A stretch of 64,000 bases of DNA from an uncultured Sulfurovum sp. (lineage in GTDB: Bacteria > Campylobacterota > Campylobacteria > Campylobacterales > Sulfurovaceae), in NCBI GenBank assembly GCA_913055205.1, contig CAJXJN010000006.1, positions 18,974 to 82,973 on the forward strand, read 5' to 3'. The notes under the pieces were generated by a model. It was not told the DNA's origin. It made no database searches and was given only the letters and a program-made list of their open reading frames with translations. This document shows, in pieces, positions 1 through 10,863 of this stretch (positions are counted from its first letter, which is position 1; every line of letters starts with the position of its first letter). A program made the translations under genes and the position numbers.

Positions 1-2
1 AA

Positions 3-875
3 AGGAGAAATGAAGCTTTAGACCACATACTTTTCTTTGGACCTCCGGGTTTGGGTAAAACGACCATAGCAAATATTATTGCCACAGAGATGGGTGCAAA
101 CATTAAGACTACTGCTGCTCCGATGATAGAAAAGGCAGGGGATTTGGCTGCACTCTTGACTAATATTGAAGAGGGAGACATCCTTTTTATAGATGAAATT
201 CACCGTATGAGTCCAGCTATCGAAGAGATACTCTATCCTGCGATGGAGGATTTTCGTTTAGATATCATTATTGGCTCCGGTCCTGCAGCACAAACGGTAA
301 AAATAGACTTGCCACGTTTCACGCTTATAGGTGCAACCACAAGAGCCGGGATGCTCTCAAACCCTTTACGTGAGCGTTTTGGTATGCATTTTCGTATGCA
401 GTTCTATACCCCTGAAGAGTTAGCAAAAATTGTTGCCCAAGCTGCCCATAAACTTGAAAAACCTTCTCAAGAGAAAGCCTCTATTGAGATAGCCAGAAGA
501 AGTAGAGGTACACCGCGTATCGCACTTCGTCTGCTTAAGAGGGTAAGAGATTTTTCTGAAGTCGCCAACGAAAATGAAGTGACATTGGAGCGTGCACAGT
601 ACGCTTTAGATGAACTTGGTGTCAACAACCTTGGGTTTGATGAACAAGATATACAGTTATTGGAGCTATTGGTAAGTGCTAAAAATAAACCGATGGGGCT
701 TAGCACCATTGGTGCAGCACTCAGTGAAGATGAGGGTACTATAGAAGATGTGTTGGAACCGTATCTTATTGCAAACGGATATATAGAACGAACAGCCCGT
801 GGGCGTATAGCCACACAAAAAAGCTATGAACATTTTAAACTGGGTGGATTAACAAAGAAAGGTCTTTTTGAATGA
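3..875 (+). CDS. ruvB: Holliday junction branch migration DNA helicase RuvB (5' truncated by window)
   Basis: Frame stays open upstream of the tracked TTG start ([21 protein letters not shown]); Walker [27 protein letters not shown]. Confidence 0.97.
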   Translation, partial: RRNEALDHILFFGPPGLGKTTIANIIATEMGANIKTTAAPMIEKAGDLAALLTNIEEGDILFIDEIHRMSPAIEEILYPAMEDFRLDIIIGSGPAAQTVKIDLPRFTLIGATTRAGMLSNPLRERFGMHFRMQFYTPEELAKIVAQAAHKLEKPSQEKASIEIARRSRGTPRIALRLLKRVRDFSEVANENEVTLERAQYALDELGVNNLGFDEQDIQLLELLVSAKNKPMGLSTIGAALSEDEGTIEDVLEPYLIANGYIERTARGRIATQKSYEHFKLGGLTKKGLFE

Positions 876-1915
876 TTAGCAATAAAAGCTTAATGATCAC
901 CGTACTCTTTGTCCTCTCGATTATCGGTGCGTATAGCATTTATAAACCTTTTCTACTCTCCATAGTCGTTGCTATGTTACTTACAATGGCTACGTATAAC
1001 TTAACTAAAAAAGTAATCAAACATTTTAAATCAAGAAAGATAAGTGCTGTTATTGTTACGATTTTTCTAACCCTTATTATTTTTGTTCCTATCGTTTATA
1101 TTGCAACTGTTGGAGTATCATATGCCTCAAATATTGATGTTGCAACTATTAAAGAGGTTACTTCTGTAGTAAAAACATTTTCCGAAGAGGTCCCTTATCT
1201 GAAAGAGTGGGTTGAGGCAGGCTTAAGCGATGAGAAGATCGCAGGGTATATTAAAGAGTCTACCTTATATATGACAACAGCAGGAAGTGTAGGACTTGGA
1301 TTTGTAAAAAACATGGTGCTTGTCCTTGTGTTTTACTTTATCATTAACTATTACGGAGAGCGTTTTTTTGAGTTGGTACGCGCACTGATGCCCGTAAGTA
1401 AAATGAAAAGTGCAAAGATGATACATGAAGTTTCCTCTACTATGGAGGTGGTTTTTTATTCTATCATAGTGACTGCTATTTTTGAAGGCTTCCTTTTTGG
1501 CATTATGGTGAGTCAGTTTGGATTTAATGGTTTGTTGTTTGGTGTTATCTATGGGTTTGCTTCTCTTATTCCTATTATTGGTGGTGCGGTGGTGTGGATA
1601 CCGGTCGCACTCTATAGTTGGACAAAAATAGATGCTAATACAGCTATTGTTATTGCAAGTTATTCGGTGATCATTATCTCTATTATTGCAGATACTTTCG
1701 TTAAGCCGGTTATTATTAAAGTGATTAAAGAAGATCTGCTTAAAAGTACTATCGAGATCAATGAAATAGTCATTTTCTTCTCTATTTTAGCAGGTATGAG
1801 TACCTATGGTTTCTGGGGAATGATCCTGGGACCGGCAATCACCTCATTTTTGATCGCCATTACAAAAATATATATTGACTACAATTATAAAGAGCAGGCT
1901 ATCGGAAGAAACTAA
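872..1915 (+). CDS. AI-2E family transporter / PerM-like permease
   Basis: 347 aa, multiple TM segments, family-like C-terminal region; overlaps ruvB stop. Confidence 0.85.
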   Translation: MISNKSLMITVLFVLSIIGAYSIYKPFLLSIVVAMLLTMATYNLTKKVIKHFKSRKISAVIVTIFLTLIIFVPIVYIATVGVSYASNIDVATIKEVTSVVKTFSEEVPYLKEWVEAGLSDEKIAGYIKESTLYMTTAGSVGLGFVKNMVLVLVFYFIINYYGERFFELVRALMPVSKMKSAKMIHEVSSTMEVVFYSIIVTAIFEGFLFGIMVSQFGFNGLLFGVIYGFASLIPIIGGAVVWIPVALYSWTKIDANTAIVIASYSVIIISIIADTFVKPVIIKVIKEDLLKSTIEINEIVIFFSILAGMSTYGFWGMILGPAITSFLIAITKIYIDYNYKEQAIGRN

Positions 1916-1972
1916 AAGTTTCAAAAGAAGGTTTTCATATAGGAGATGTTATGATACTAACAGAGGGTGCAT

Positions 1973-2012
1973 CTAAAAACCATAAATAAATATGCATAAT
2001 GGGTTTTTAGAG
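1973..2012 (+). terminator. Imperfect inverted repeat between the permease and the two-component system
   Basis: TCTAAAAACCAT ... ATGGGTTTTTAGA. Confidence 0.45.
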
Positions 2013-2064
2013 CTGTTTTAAAAATACAATAATTACTTTTGGTAATTGGTAAAAGGAAAAAGTC

Positions 2065-2745
2065 ATTATTAAAATATTGATTATAGAAGATGATCCGGAG
2101 TTGGCGCTCATCTTAACAAACTACTTAACTAAGTACGACATGGAAGTCATTGGTGCAGAGGATCCTTATATTGGGCTCTCTTTACTAACCCAACATGAAT
2201 TTGATCTGATCATTTTGGATCTGACCCTTCCTGGGATGGATGGATTAGAGGTGATTCCCAAGATCAGAGAGATAAGTAATATTCCTATTATCATCTCTTC
2301 TGCACGAGATGATATTACCGATAAGGTGATCGGTATGGAGCGTGGTGCAGATGACTATATGCCGAAACCCTATGACCCCAGAGAGCTTGTCACACGGATC
2401 AAAACGATCTTAAGACGTACGCATAGCATGGAAGAGAAGGTAGAAAAAAAAGAAGAACTCTTTGTAGCAGATATGAAAGCACGCGTGATCACCTTTAGAG
2501 GAGTGTTTTTAGACTTGACAGCAGCTGAGTATGATATCTTGTCTATGTTGATCCAGCATAAAAATGGTTCAGTTTCCAGAGAGCAGCTTCTTTATGAAAG
2601 TGAACATATCGATGATGATAGTTCCATTAAAAATATTGATGTGATCATCTCTCGGATCCGACAAAAAATTGCCAAGATAGATCCTGATCATATCTATATC
2701 AAGCCTATTCGTGGTGTAGGGTATCTTTTAACAGACCGTGTATGA
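2065..2745 (+). CDS. OmpR-family response regulator
   Basis: Receiver plus winged-helix domain; tracked start is TTG 2077 but in-frame ATT at 2065 gives (M)IKILIIEDDPELA behind AAGGA. Confidence 0.9.
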   Translation: MIKILIIEDDPELALILTNYLTKYDMEVIGAEDPYIGLSLLTQHEFDLIILDLTLPGMDGLEVIPKIREISNIPIIISSARDDITDKVIGMERGADDYMPKPYDPRELVTRIKTILRRTHSMEEKVEKKEELFVADMKARVITFRGVFLDLTAAEYDILSMLIQHKNGSVSREQLLYESEHIDDDSSIKNIDVIISRIRQKIAKIDPDHIYIKPIRGVGYLLTDRV

Positions 2746-3986
2746 AAAATCTATCTGTAACCACTTTTATTCATATTCTTTTTTCTGTAGCGATCACCAT
2801 ACTGATCGCTACTTTCTTACTGTTCCTCTCTTGGGATGAAGACCGTCACAAGATCGATGAGTTTAAACGTTATCAACTTATCTCTCTTACATTCCTTTCA
2901 AACTTACGTCTAAATCCTGATGAGGAAGAACTTAAGAAACTGTATAAAGATCTACGTGTCAAACCTATATCACCACCAGAAGCAAAGAAAATAAAACAGG
3001 AAATAGAAAAGATCGGTGAAACGATTTTTTCCGGAGGTTCTTCTGTAGGACAGGTACGTGTGTTTAAAATACATGATGCGCACTATATTTATGTACAACG
3101 TATGGAACATAATCTTATGCTTAAAGATAACAGACCCAAAAACTACTATTTTGAGATTGCTGTTTCTTTAGGGGTTTTTCTTATAGGGTTGCTGCTGTTA
3201 CTCTATCTGGCTGTTTTGCGAAAGCTTTATCCTTTAAAAAAATTACATACACAGATACAAAAATTTGCCAAAGGGGATATGCAAACACGTATTACTTACC
3301 TCTATGATGACGAAATAGGAAAGATCGCTAAAAGTTTTGATGATGCTATTGTACATATCAATCAACTGAGTGCTTCTAAAAACCTTTTTATGCGTAATAT
3401 GATGCATGAGCTTAAAACACCTATTACCAAAGGCCGTATCGTAGCTGAAATGCTGGAAGACGAGAGTACTAAAAAGATACTTGTACGTGCGTTTGAACGT
3501 ATGAATGAGCTTATCTCTGAACTTGCAGAGATAGAGAGAGTAACCACACAAAGTTTTGAGCCGAATTTTGAGTATGTGACACTTAAAGAGGTGGTAGAAA
3601 AAAGCCAGGAACTTTTGATGGCAGAGAGTGGTTGTGTAAAGCTTGAAATAGAAAACAGAGCATTGACAACGGATATAAAATTAATGGCTTTAGCGATTAA
3701 AAACTTACTTGACAATGGTATAAAATATGGTAAAAACAAGTGTGTAATGCTTCGTTCAAATGGTCAAAACATTGAGATTCTTTCCGAAGGGGAAGAATTG
3801 CAACATCCTTTAGCCTATTATACTGAACCCTTTTCTCAGGAAGAGAAGAGAAGCAGTGGATTTGGATTGGGACTTTATATTGTCCACAGTATTTTGGAAA
3901 AATTAGGGTATGGGTTAGAATACAGATATAAAGAGGGAAAAAATATTTTTATGATACATATAGAAAAACCCTCCGGTATGGCTTAA
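2742..3986 (+). CDS. Sensor histidine kinase (ArsS-like)
   Basis: N-terminal TM, HAMP-like linker, H-box MHELKTPITKGR, ATPase region GFGLGLYIV; overlaps response regulator. Confidence 0.9.
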   Translation: MKNLSVTTFIHILFSVAITILIATFLLFLSWDEDRHKIDEFKRYQLISLTFLSNLRLNPDEEELKKLYKDLRVKPISPPEAKKIKQEIEKIGETIFSGGSSVGQVRVFKIHDAHYIYVQRMEHNLMLKDNRPKNYYFEIAVSLGVFLIGLLLLLYLAVLRKLYPLKKLHTQIQKFAKGDMQTRITYLYDDEIGKIAKSFDDAIVHINQLSASKNLFMRNMMHELKTPITKGRIVAEMLEDESTKKILVRAFERMNELISELAEIERVTTQSFEPNFEYVTLKEVVEKSQELLMAESGCVKLEIENRALTTDIKLMALAIKNLLDNGIKYGKNKCVMLRSNGQNIEILSEGEELQHPLAYYTEPFSQEEKRSSGFGLGLYIVHSILEKLGYGLEYRYKEGKNIFMIHIEKPSGMA

Positions 3987-4132
3987 AGTTATCCGTATTA
4001 TTATGTCATTCCGGATAAGAGCTATAATCTAAAAAATTAGAAAAGTTTAACAGATTATAGACTCTGAAACAAGTTGTCCATAGAAAAATCTCTTGGGATA
4101 GAGAGGATGGCAGATACGCTAAGCCAAAGAAC

Positions 4133-5431
4133 TTAATCTCTTAATGCCTCAGCGATCAGCTCCAATGGGTTTTTAAAGATCGTCTCTACCTCTGCATTGT
4201 TCATTGCTTCACTTAGTTGAACACGACACGCTGAACATTCAGCACTTACATAGTGTGCTTTGGTCTCTTTGATCATTGCCGCTTTTGGTTTCCCCGCAGC
4301 TTCAGCGAAGTGAAACTTCTCAGTTTGCATGGTCACACCACCAAAACCACAACAACGATTAGGGTCACTCATCTCTACCATTGGGTAGTTAGGAGCAAGT
4401 AGATTACGCGGTTCTTCGTAAATACCCTGTACTTTTCTTGCATGGCAAGGATCATGGTAAGTCACTACTTCATCAAATTTTTTGCCTTTGGTCTCAAGCA
4501 TCTCTTTGAGGTTTGTGTTATCATGCAGCCATGCTGTAGCCATATGAATTTTTTCAGTTACTTTAGCAGCTCTCTCTTTCCACTCCGGCATATCATGGTT
4601 TTCAAAAAAGACTTGCCAGTCATGCTTAACCATGGCAGAACAGGTAGCTTCCGGGATGAGCATGGCATCACACTCATCCATAAAACTTTCAAAGTATTCG
4701 ATATTTTTCTTGGTCATGTACTCCACTGAACTCATATCTCCTGTAAAGTAAGCAGGAGCACCACAGCAAAGCTGTTTTTTAGGGATAAATACATCAATAT
4801 CAAGTTTTGCAAGTATCTCAACCAAGCCATCACCAATACTCGTATAGTTGTAGTTTGCCAAACAACCGATGAAGATGGCAACCCTTGGTTTCTTGCCTTC
4901 ACCCTTGGCCGGGATCTCTTCCGGATAGCTATTAAGAAAGCTTGTTTTTGCCATAGAAGGAAGGAGTCGTCCCTTTTTAACCATAGGAAGTGAAAACCTT
5001 GCACGCAATCCTCTGTCTTTGTCATCTTGTGCTAACGCACAGGTTTTAAACATATACCCAAACTTCATCACAAAATCCATAATTCTACGGTTGCGAAGAA
5101 GGAAAAAGAAACCTTTTTTAAACCATGCAATACCAAATTTGTCAGCGATATCTGCACGTACCTCTTCGATGACCATATCGGTTGCAAGTGAGTTTGGACA
5201 GACATCTACACAGTTGGTGCAAAGGAAACAACTTTCAAAAATATTTTTAGCTGTTTTGTCTAGCTCCAAATCACCACGTTGATATGCACCTAGAAGGTCT
5301 ATAAATCCACGAGGAGAGGTTGTCTCGTCAGGATTGACTTGGTGGATAGTACAAACGGGAATACATTTTCCGCATTTGATACAGTCATCGCTTGTAGCGG
5401 TAAAATTAAAAATATCTTCAGGTTTTTTCAT
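4133..5431 (-). CDS. (Fe-S)-binding protein, GlcF/heterodisulfide-reductase-like
   Basis: CIKCGKCIPVC and CFLCTNCVDVCP ferredoxin motifs; CCG domains (CCGAPAYF, CCGFGG). Confidence 0.9.
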   Translation of the reverse strand: MKKPEDIFNFTATSDDCIKCGKCIPVCTIHQVNPDETTSPRGFIDLLGAYQRGDLELDKTAKNIFESCFLCTNCVDVCPNSLATDMVIEEVRADIADKFGIAWFKKGFFFLLRNRRIMDFVMKFGYMFKTCALAQDDKDRGLRARFSLPMVKKGRLLPSMAKTSFLNSYPEEIPAKGEGKKPRVAIFIGCLANYNYTSIGDGLVEILAKLDIDVFIPKKQLCCGAPAYFTGDMSSVEYMTKKNIEYFESFMDECDAMLIPEATCSAMVKHDWQVFFENHDMPEWKERAAKVTEKIHMATAWLHDNTNLKEMLETKGKKFDEVVTYHDPCHARKVQGIYEEPRNLLAPNYPMVEMSDPNRCCGFGGVTMQTEKFHFAEAAGKPKAAMIKETKAHYVSAECSACRVQLSEAMNNAEVETIFKNPLELIAEALRD

Positions 5432-5449
5432 ATATCTCTCATATTGTTA

Positions 5450-6817
5450 TTATACTGTTTTAGAAAAACTCTTTTTATTTCCACCATACTTATTCATATA
5501 AGCATCAAATGGCATGGCAATGTTACGGATGAGGAGTGTTCCTGTTGGACTGACAGTGATCTTCTCATCGGTGATGGTTACAAGATCTGCATCTACAAAC
5601 TCCTGCAGTGCTTCAAGGGCATCAGCAAAATAGGCTTTAAAGTCTATGTTATGCTCTTTTTCCACTCGTTTGATATCTATGGAGAAGTTTGCCATCAACT
5701 CCATAATAACCGCTTTACGCAGGTAGTCATCTTCATTGAGGTTTATACCTCTTTCAAAAGGGAGTCTGCCCGCATCTATGGATTCTTCATATGTTTTCAT
5801 ATCTTTGGTATTTTGTGCATAGTAGTGACTACCTTCACCGATGCTGGTCAGACCAATACCGATGAGGTTTGAACCACCTTTAGTGGTGTATCCTTGGAAG
5901 TTTCTATGCAGTTCACCTTTTGCTATGGCAGCAAAGAGTTCATCTTCAGGCTTTGCAAAGTGATCCATACCTACCATTTTATAGCCATTACTCTCAAAAA
6001 AGTCAATAGTATATTGGAAGATCTGTAATTTTACATCAGGTGTAGGCAATGTTGTTTCATCAAATTTACGCATGGTTTTCTTCATCCAAGGTACATGCGC
6101 ATAGTTAAATACTGCCAGTCTGTCAGGATTCAGTGTAAATGCCTCTTGAAGTGTCTTTTTGAAACTCTCAAAGGTTTGATAAGGCAGACCATAGATAAGG
6201 TCAACGTTGATGCTGTTTATGCCATATTTACGTGCAAGATCAACGGCTGCTTTAGTTAGGTCATAAGGTTGGATACGGTGGATCTCCTGTTGTACTTTCG
6301 GGTCAAAATCCTGTACACCAAAAGAGATACGGTTAAAACCATGTTTCTGGAAGACTTGCATCTGTTCTTCATTGAAGAAACGAGGGTCGATTTCACAGCT
6401 AACCTCTGCATCTTTGCTCCAGTTTGGAAATTTAGATTTCACATAGGTAATGATCTCATCAAGCTCAAAAGCTTTGTAAAAAGTAGGTGTTCCCCCACCA
6501 AAGTGAAACTGGATCACTTCACGTGATGTATCTAGATGTTTTGCCAGGATATCTATCTCTTTTTTCAAATACTCGATGTAGCTGCTTAGCTTCTCTTCTT
6601 TAGACGTAAAGACCACATTACATCCGCAAAAATAACATGCAGATCTACAGAATGGTAAATGAATGTAGAGTGAAAGTTTTTCTGTACCCTCTTCAAGGTA
6701 TTTAAGGTATGCATCGTAACTGAAGCTCTCATCAAATTCTAATGCAGTCGGATAACTTGTATATCTTGGTCCTGGTTTGGAGTATTTGCTGAATTTTTCT
6801 AAATCTATTTGGCTCAA
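5450..6817 (-). CDS. hemN: Oxygen-independent coproporphyrinogen III oxidase
   Basis: PRYTSYPTA, CRSACYFCGC radical SAM motif, GGGTPTF; TTG start. Confidence 0.96.
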   Translation of the reverse strand: MSQIDLEKFSKYSKPGPRYTSYPTALEFDESFSYDAYLKYLEEGTEKLSLYIHLPFCRSACYFCGCNVVFTSKEEKLSSYIEYLKKEIDILAKHLDTSREVIQFHFGGGTPTFYKAFELDEIITYVKSKFPNWSKDAEVSCEIDPRFFNEEQMQVFQKHGFNRISFGVQDFDPKVQQEIHRIQPYDLTKAAVDLARKYGINSINVDLIYGLPYQTFESFKKTLQEAFTLNPDRLAVFNYAHVPWMKKTMRKFDETTLPTPDVKLQIFQYTIDFFESNGYKMVGMDHFAKPEDELFAAIAKGELHRNFQGYTTKGGSNLIGIGLTSIGEGSHYYAQNTKDMKTYEESIDAGRLPFERGINLNEDDYLRKAVIMELMANFSIDIKRVEKEHNIDFKAYFADALEALQEFVDADLVTITDEKITVSPTGTLLIRNIAMPFDAYMNKYGGNKKSFSKTV

Positions 6818-6984
6818 GGTCTTTCCTTTGGAAAGAGTGTTTAGTGTTTAGCATTTAGCGTTTAGAGATTTTTTCATTGTCTCTTTCGCAGTGTGCTGTA
6901 TACTGGAACACTCATTTTTTCTATTTTACTATTATTTTACTATTATTTTACTATTCTGAACGCTTAGCACTAAACGCTGTTGGA

Positions 6985-7905
6985 TCAGCGATGCTGATCT
7001 AACCATACCATGATACCCTTCTGTGCATGCAGTCTGTTCTCTGCTTCATTAAAGATGACATCTGCATGTTTCTCAAAGGTCTCTTCACTCACTTCATAGT
7101 CTCTATAGGCAGGTAAACAGTGTAAGAAAATGGCATCTTCTTTAGCGAGGGCCATCATAGACTCATCGACCATATAGCCTTCAAATGCTTTAAGACGGAT
7201 CTCTTTTTCATCTTCTTGACCCATAGAGACCCAAGTATCGGTAGTGACCACATCACAATCTTTTATTGCTTCTTTAGGGTCGTTACCAAAGGTGATGACA
7301 GCACCGCTCTCTTTGGCTATCTCAAGCGCATCCGCTACGATAGCCTCATCACATTCATACCCTTTTGGTGTAGCCACTCTAAGCTCAAAGCCGAGTTTTG
7401 CTGCAAGCATCAACCATGAGTGGGTCATGTTGTTCCCATCACCTACATAGGCGACCACCGGGTTTTTCTCTTTACCGAACTCTATCATGGTGAGGTAGTC
7501 GGTCATGAGTTGTACCGGGTGGTAAGAGTCTGTAAGACCATTGATGACCGGCACTTTGGAGTAGTGCGCAAACTCTTCAAGTTTTGACTGCTCGAAAGTA
7601 CGTATCATCACCATATCTACCATACGAGAGATCACTCTAGCCGTATCTTTCATAGGTTCACCACGCCCTAGCTGGATGTCATTGCTGGAGAGAAAGAGTC
7701 CTATACCACCAAGCTGATAGATACCTGTCTCAAAACTCACACGCGTACGTGTAGAACTTTTTTCAAATATCATCCCAAGTGTCTGATGTTCCATATAGGG
7801 AACAAACTTACGCTGCTTGGTCTGTGCTTTTATCTTCTGTGCCAGTGCTATCATCTCCAAGATCTCTTCTTTAGTAAAATCTTTGAGTGTCAAAAAGTGT
7901 CTCAT
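6985..7905 (-). CDS. argF: Ornithine carbamoyltransferase
   Basis: [31 protein letters not shown]. Confidence 0.97.
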   Translation of the reverse strand: MRHFLTLKDFTKEEILEMIALAQKIKAQTKQRKFVPYMEHQTLGMIFEKSSTRTRVSFETGIYQLGGIGLFLSSNDIQLGRGEPMKDTARVISRMVDMVMIRTFEQSKLEEFAHYSKVPVINGLTDSYHPVQLMTDYLTMIEFGKEKNPVVAYVGDGNNMTHSWLMLAAKLGFELRVATPKGYECDEAIVADALEIAKESGAVITFGNDPKEAIKDCDVVTTDTWVSMGQEDEKEIRLKAFEGYMVDESMMALAKEDAIFLHCLPAYRDYEVSEETFEKHADVIFNEAENRLHAQKGIMVWLDQHR

Positions 7906-8081
7906 GGGACCATCCTCATATATATCATATACTAGTCACCCTCGTACTTGGTGCGTGGGAATCCTAAGCATATAAAATTTAAAAGAGAATATTCTACCAT
8001 AAAATGCTTGAAAGGGCTATGTCCCCTATGTTCGAGTTATTCATAGGGGGCTAAGGGGGGGGATTCGGTAATGATTTTAAA

Positions 8082-8495
8082 TCAGTTGTTTACTCCAATA
8101 TTATTAAACATCCAGGCTGCAACTGCTTTTTTATTTTCATCACTCATTCCTAATCCAATAGGCGGCATAAGACCAAATTTTTTTACTACATTATCTTTAC
8201 ATCTTGATTTTATTTTTGCAGGTTTGGTAATATAATCAGATACAAACTCCACAAATTGTTTTTCATTTGAAAATATATCTCTTACATGTTTTGTAATACC
8301 AAATGCGGTTGGAGCCAGCAAGGTTGATTTCTCTTTTTCTGTAAGTTTCCATCCCATTTTCATCATATGACACGAAATACAATTGTTTTTAAAGATATCC
8401 TCACCATTTTGTCCTCGTTCCTGCGGGATTTCATCTGCAAACAGTGAACTTGTAATTAATAACAATATTAGTAATATTCTATTTTTTTTCATCAT
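8082..8495 (-). CDS. c-type cytochrome, secreted
   Basis: Signal peptide, CISCH haem motif. Confidence 0.8.
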   Translation of the reverse strand: MMKKNRILLILLLITSSLFADEIPQERGQNGEDIFKNNCISCHMMKMGWKLTEKEKSTLLAPTAFGITKHVRDIFSNEKQFVEFVSDYITKPAKIKSRCKDNVVKKFGLMPPIGLGMSDENKKAVAAWMFNNIGVNN

Positions 8496-8504
8496 AATAT
8501 TCTC

Positions 8505-10520
8505 CTAAAAATTATATTTGTATGATACGATAATTGATTGTGGGGTTGCAAGTGTATAGGTTGTATCTGTTGTGGTTGTTACGCTGCTTGCGTATCTTTT
8601 ATCAAAAAGGTTATTAATATTTAACATCAAAGTATGATCCCTCTTCGGTTCCCAGCCCAGCATTAAATTTGTTACCATCTTGTAACCTTCATACTCAACA
8701 GTATTGGCTTTATCTGTATAATAAGATCCTGAAGTTACTGCTTCAATTTTTCCTCTAAGTTTCATCATGGGATTTTTAAATCCTGCATATAAAGCATATT
8801 TATAATCAGGTGTACCTTCCATTTTGTTTCCAGAATAATCAACTCCGTTAGAGATAAAATTAGTATATGTATAATCATTATAACTATAATTTGCACCTAC
8901 ATACCATATCTTATCAATGTTATATTTTGTACTTAACTCTATCCCTATTTTTTCTGTTTCTCCAGCATTTTCATAATATTTAATACCTGCTGTTGTATCT
9001 TTATACTCAACTATCTCATCTGTTGTAACTGTTTTGTAGATAGATAATCCAGCCAAAAAAGATTCCGAAGAGTGCTTGACCCCAACTTCATAACTTCTGG
9101 CTTGTGATGGATTAAGATCGGTTGATACATCATTTCGTAAGTTTGCCAACAGTTGTGTATCTGTTGCTGTTTGCTCACCTTGTGCTATGGATGCATATAT
9201 ATTTGTGGTATTGTCTAAGGCATAAGTTAAAGCTACTCTTGGAGTATAAAGTGTCGTTGTCTGGGATACCTCTTCCAATTCGCCTGACATTGATACATAG
9301 GCTACTTTATTGGCATCATATTTCCAATAAGAAGTATTATCTACATTGAACTCTATTCTATCTATTCTAAGACTTGCTTCAAATTTAAATCTGTTAGAGA
9401 GTTTGATTTCATCTTTAAAATACACACCAAGTAGACTATTTTCATTATTCCCGGAAGATAACATATCACCAATTGAAGTACCATTGACAGATAAAATCTT
9501 TTCTGTTGTAATACCATTGTTCGTTGAAGAAGATATAGTAATATCTGCATATTTATATTGGTTATTATCATCTGTTTTATCTTTTTTGTATGTAAGTCCC
9601 AATAGATATTCAGAATCTCCTCTTTGAAATGCATACTCTATATCCAGACCAAAATTATAATTATCTCCAAAAGTTTTTATTTTTCCGTCTTGGATTTGTG
9701 TTCTATCGGTAGTTTTATAAAATGAACTGATTTTCAATAAATCGTCATTAAAATATTTTTTATATTTTATATTAGTTGTTTTTATCTGCTTATCATCACC
9801 ATTATAAATCCACATACCATCATTTAGTACAGTACCGCCATCTTTAAAAATTTCAAAATCATCGGCATCTATGGTTTGGATCTTGTTTGAATCTGAATCA
9901 TTATAGTTATAGCCTATCTCAATAGATGAAGTATCATCAAAGAAGTGACCATATTTTAAATCATATTTGTTTTTTTTACTTTCTGAATGCTCTTGATAGT
10001 CGTTGTCTGCATTTTTCAGAGTATATGTAAAATTTAAAACATTATTTAAGTCAATATAGTCATGAAAATTTGCTTTTACGTATTCATACCCATAACTACC
10101 GGCACCTATTTTAACACTATCACTTATTTTAAATACAGACTTTGTTTTTGTTTGTACAACTCCACCTGTACCATTTACAGAATAAATAGAGCCCGGACCT
10201 TTGTATACTATAAGTTTTTCCAGCTCTTCTGTATCTATATCAAAAGAGAATGCTCCTGAAACATCTGTTTGAGAATCTCCATCATCAACTACAGCAATCC
10301 CTCTTCCATCATCACCTACTCCACGGATAGATAAATCACTACCATCTACCTCAATACCAGTTTCCACATTTAATATATCTTTTACATCATCTGTGTTTGA
10401 TTGTTCTATCTTACCTTCTCCAACGATTGTTACATTTGATTGTATTGCTTTGTACATATCCGCACTCTCAGCGTATAATAATGCACAAGTCATTGAAGAT
10501 AGGAATATTATCTTTTTCAT
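8505..10520 (-). CDS. TonB-dependent outer membrane receptor
   Basis: Signal peptide, plug (ILNVETGIEVDGSDLSIRGVG), C-terminal YKYNF. Confidence 0.92.
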   Translation of the reverse strand: MKKIIFLSSMTCALLYAESADMYKAIQSNVTIVGEGKIEQSNTDDVKDILNVETGIEVDGSDLSIRGVGDDGRGIAVVDDGDSQTDVSGAFSFDIDTEELEKLIVYKGPGSIYSVNGTGGVVQTKTKSVFKISDSVKIGAGSYGYEYVKANFHDYIDLNNVLNFTYTLKNADNDYQEHSESKKNKYDLKYGHFFDDTSSIEIGYNYNDSDSNKIQTIDADDFEIFKDGGTVLNDGMWIYNGDDKQIKTTNIKYKKYFNDDLLKISSFYKTTDRTQIQDGKIKTFGDNYNFGLDIEYAFQRGDSEYLLGLTYKKDKTDDNNQYKYADITISSSTNNGITTEKILSVNGTSIGDMLSSGNNENSLLGVYFKDEIKLSNRFKFEASLRIDRIEFNVDNTSYWKYDANKVAYVSMSGELEEVSQTTTLYTPRVALTYALDNTTNIYASIAQGEQTATDTQLLANLRNDVSTDLNPSQARSYEVGVKHSSESFLAGLSIYKTVTTDEIVEYKDTTAGIKYYENAGETEKIGIELSTKYNIDKIWYVGANYSYNDYTYTNFISNGVDYSGNKMEGTPDYKYALYAGFKNPMMKLRGKIEAVTSGSYYTDKANTVEYEGYKMVTNLMLGWEPKRDHTLMLNINNLFDKRYASSVTTTTDTTYTLATPQSIIVSYKYNF

Positions 10521-10650
10521 ACTACACCTTTCTATGTATATTTTTAAAATTTAAGGAAGTTTACCTAGTTGAAAAGTTTATCTATCGGGTGTTAAATAAG
10601 TGTTAAATAGTAACCTTTTTGTAAATTTATGCTTATATTTCTATTTATAT

Positions 10651-10670
10651 ATACTTATGATTCTCATACA
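10651..10670 (-). promoter_or_regulatory. Possible Fur-like operator upstream of the TonB receptor
   Basis: Minus strand TGTATGAGAATCATAAGTAT resembles an AT-rich Fur box; only partly palindromic. Confidence 0.35.
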
Positions 10671-10763
10671 GGATGAATTTACGTATGAGATAAAAAAGAT
10701 GGTTCTGAATTTTAAGAGAGTGCGAATGAGGTGCTTTGAAAGCATAAAACAAAGTATGCTGTG

Positions 10764-10790
10764 CAATGTGGGTATTCCTGCCCACACTAC
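10764..10790 (-). repeat. REP-like hairpin with GTAG head
   Basis: Minus strand GTAG TGTGGG-CAGGAATA-CCCACA. Confidence 0.6.
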
Positions 10791-10863
10791 ATATGTCATT
10801 TAAACTGTGCAAAGCCAACAGAAGTGGAGACTTTGACTCCAGGCGCAATAGCTTTTTGCAGTT

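Noticed and set aside
5339-5872. 177-aa + strand ORF
   Set aside because: Lies antisense across hemN and the Fe-S protein gene, both confidently coding
10600-10803. 67-aa ORF between the TonB receptor and hemB
   Set aside because: Covers the receptor promoter and a REP hairpin; no domain or clear ribosome-binding site
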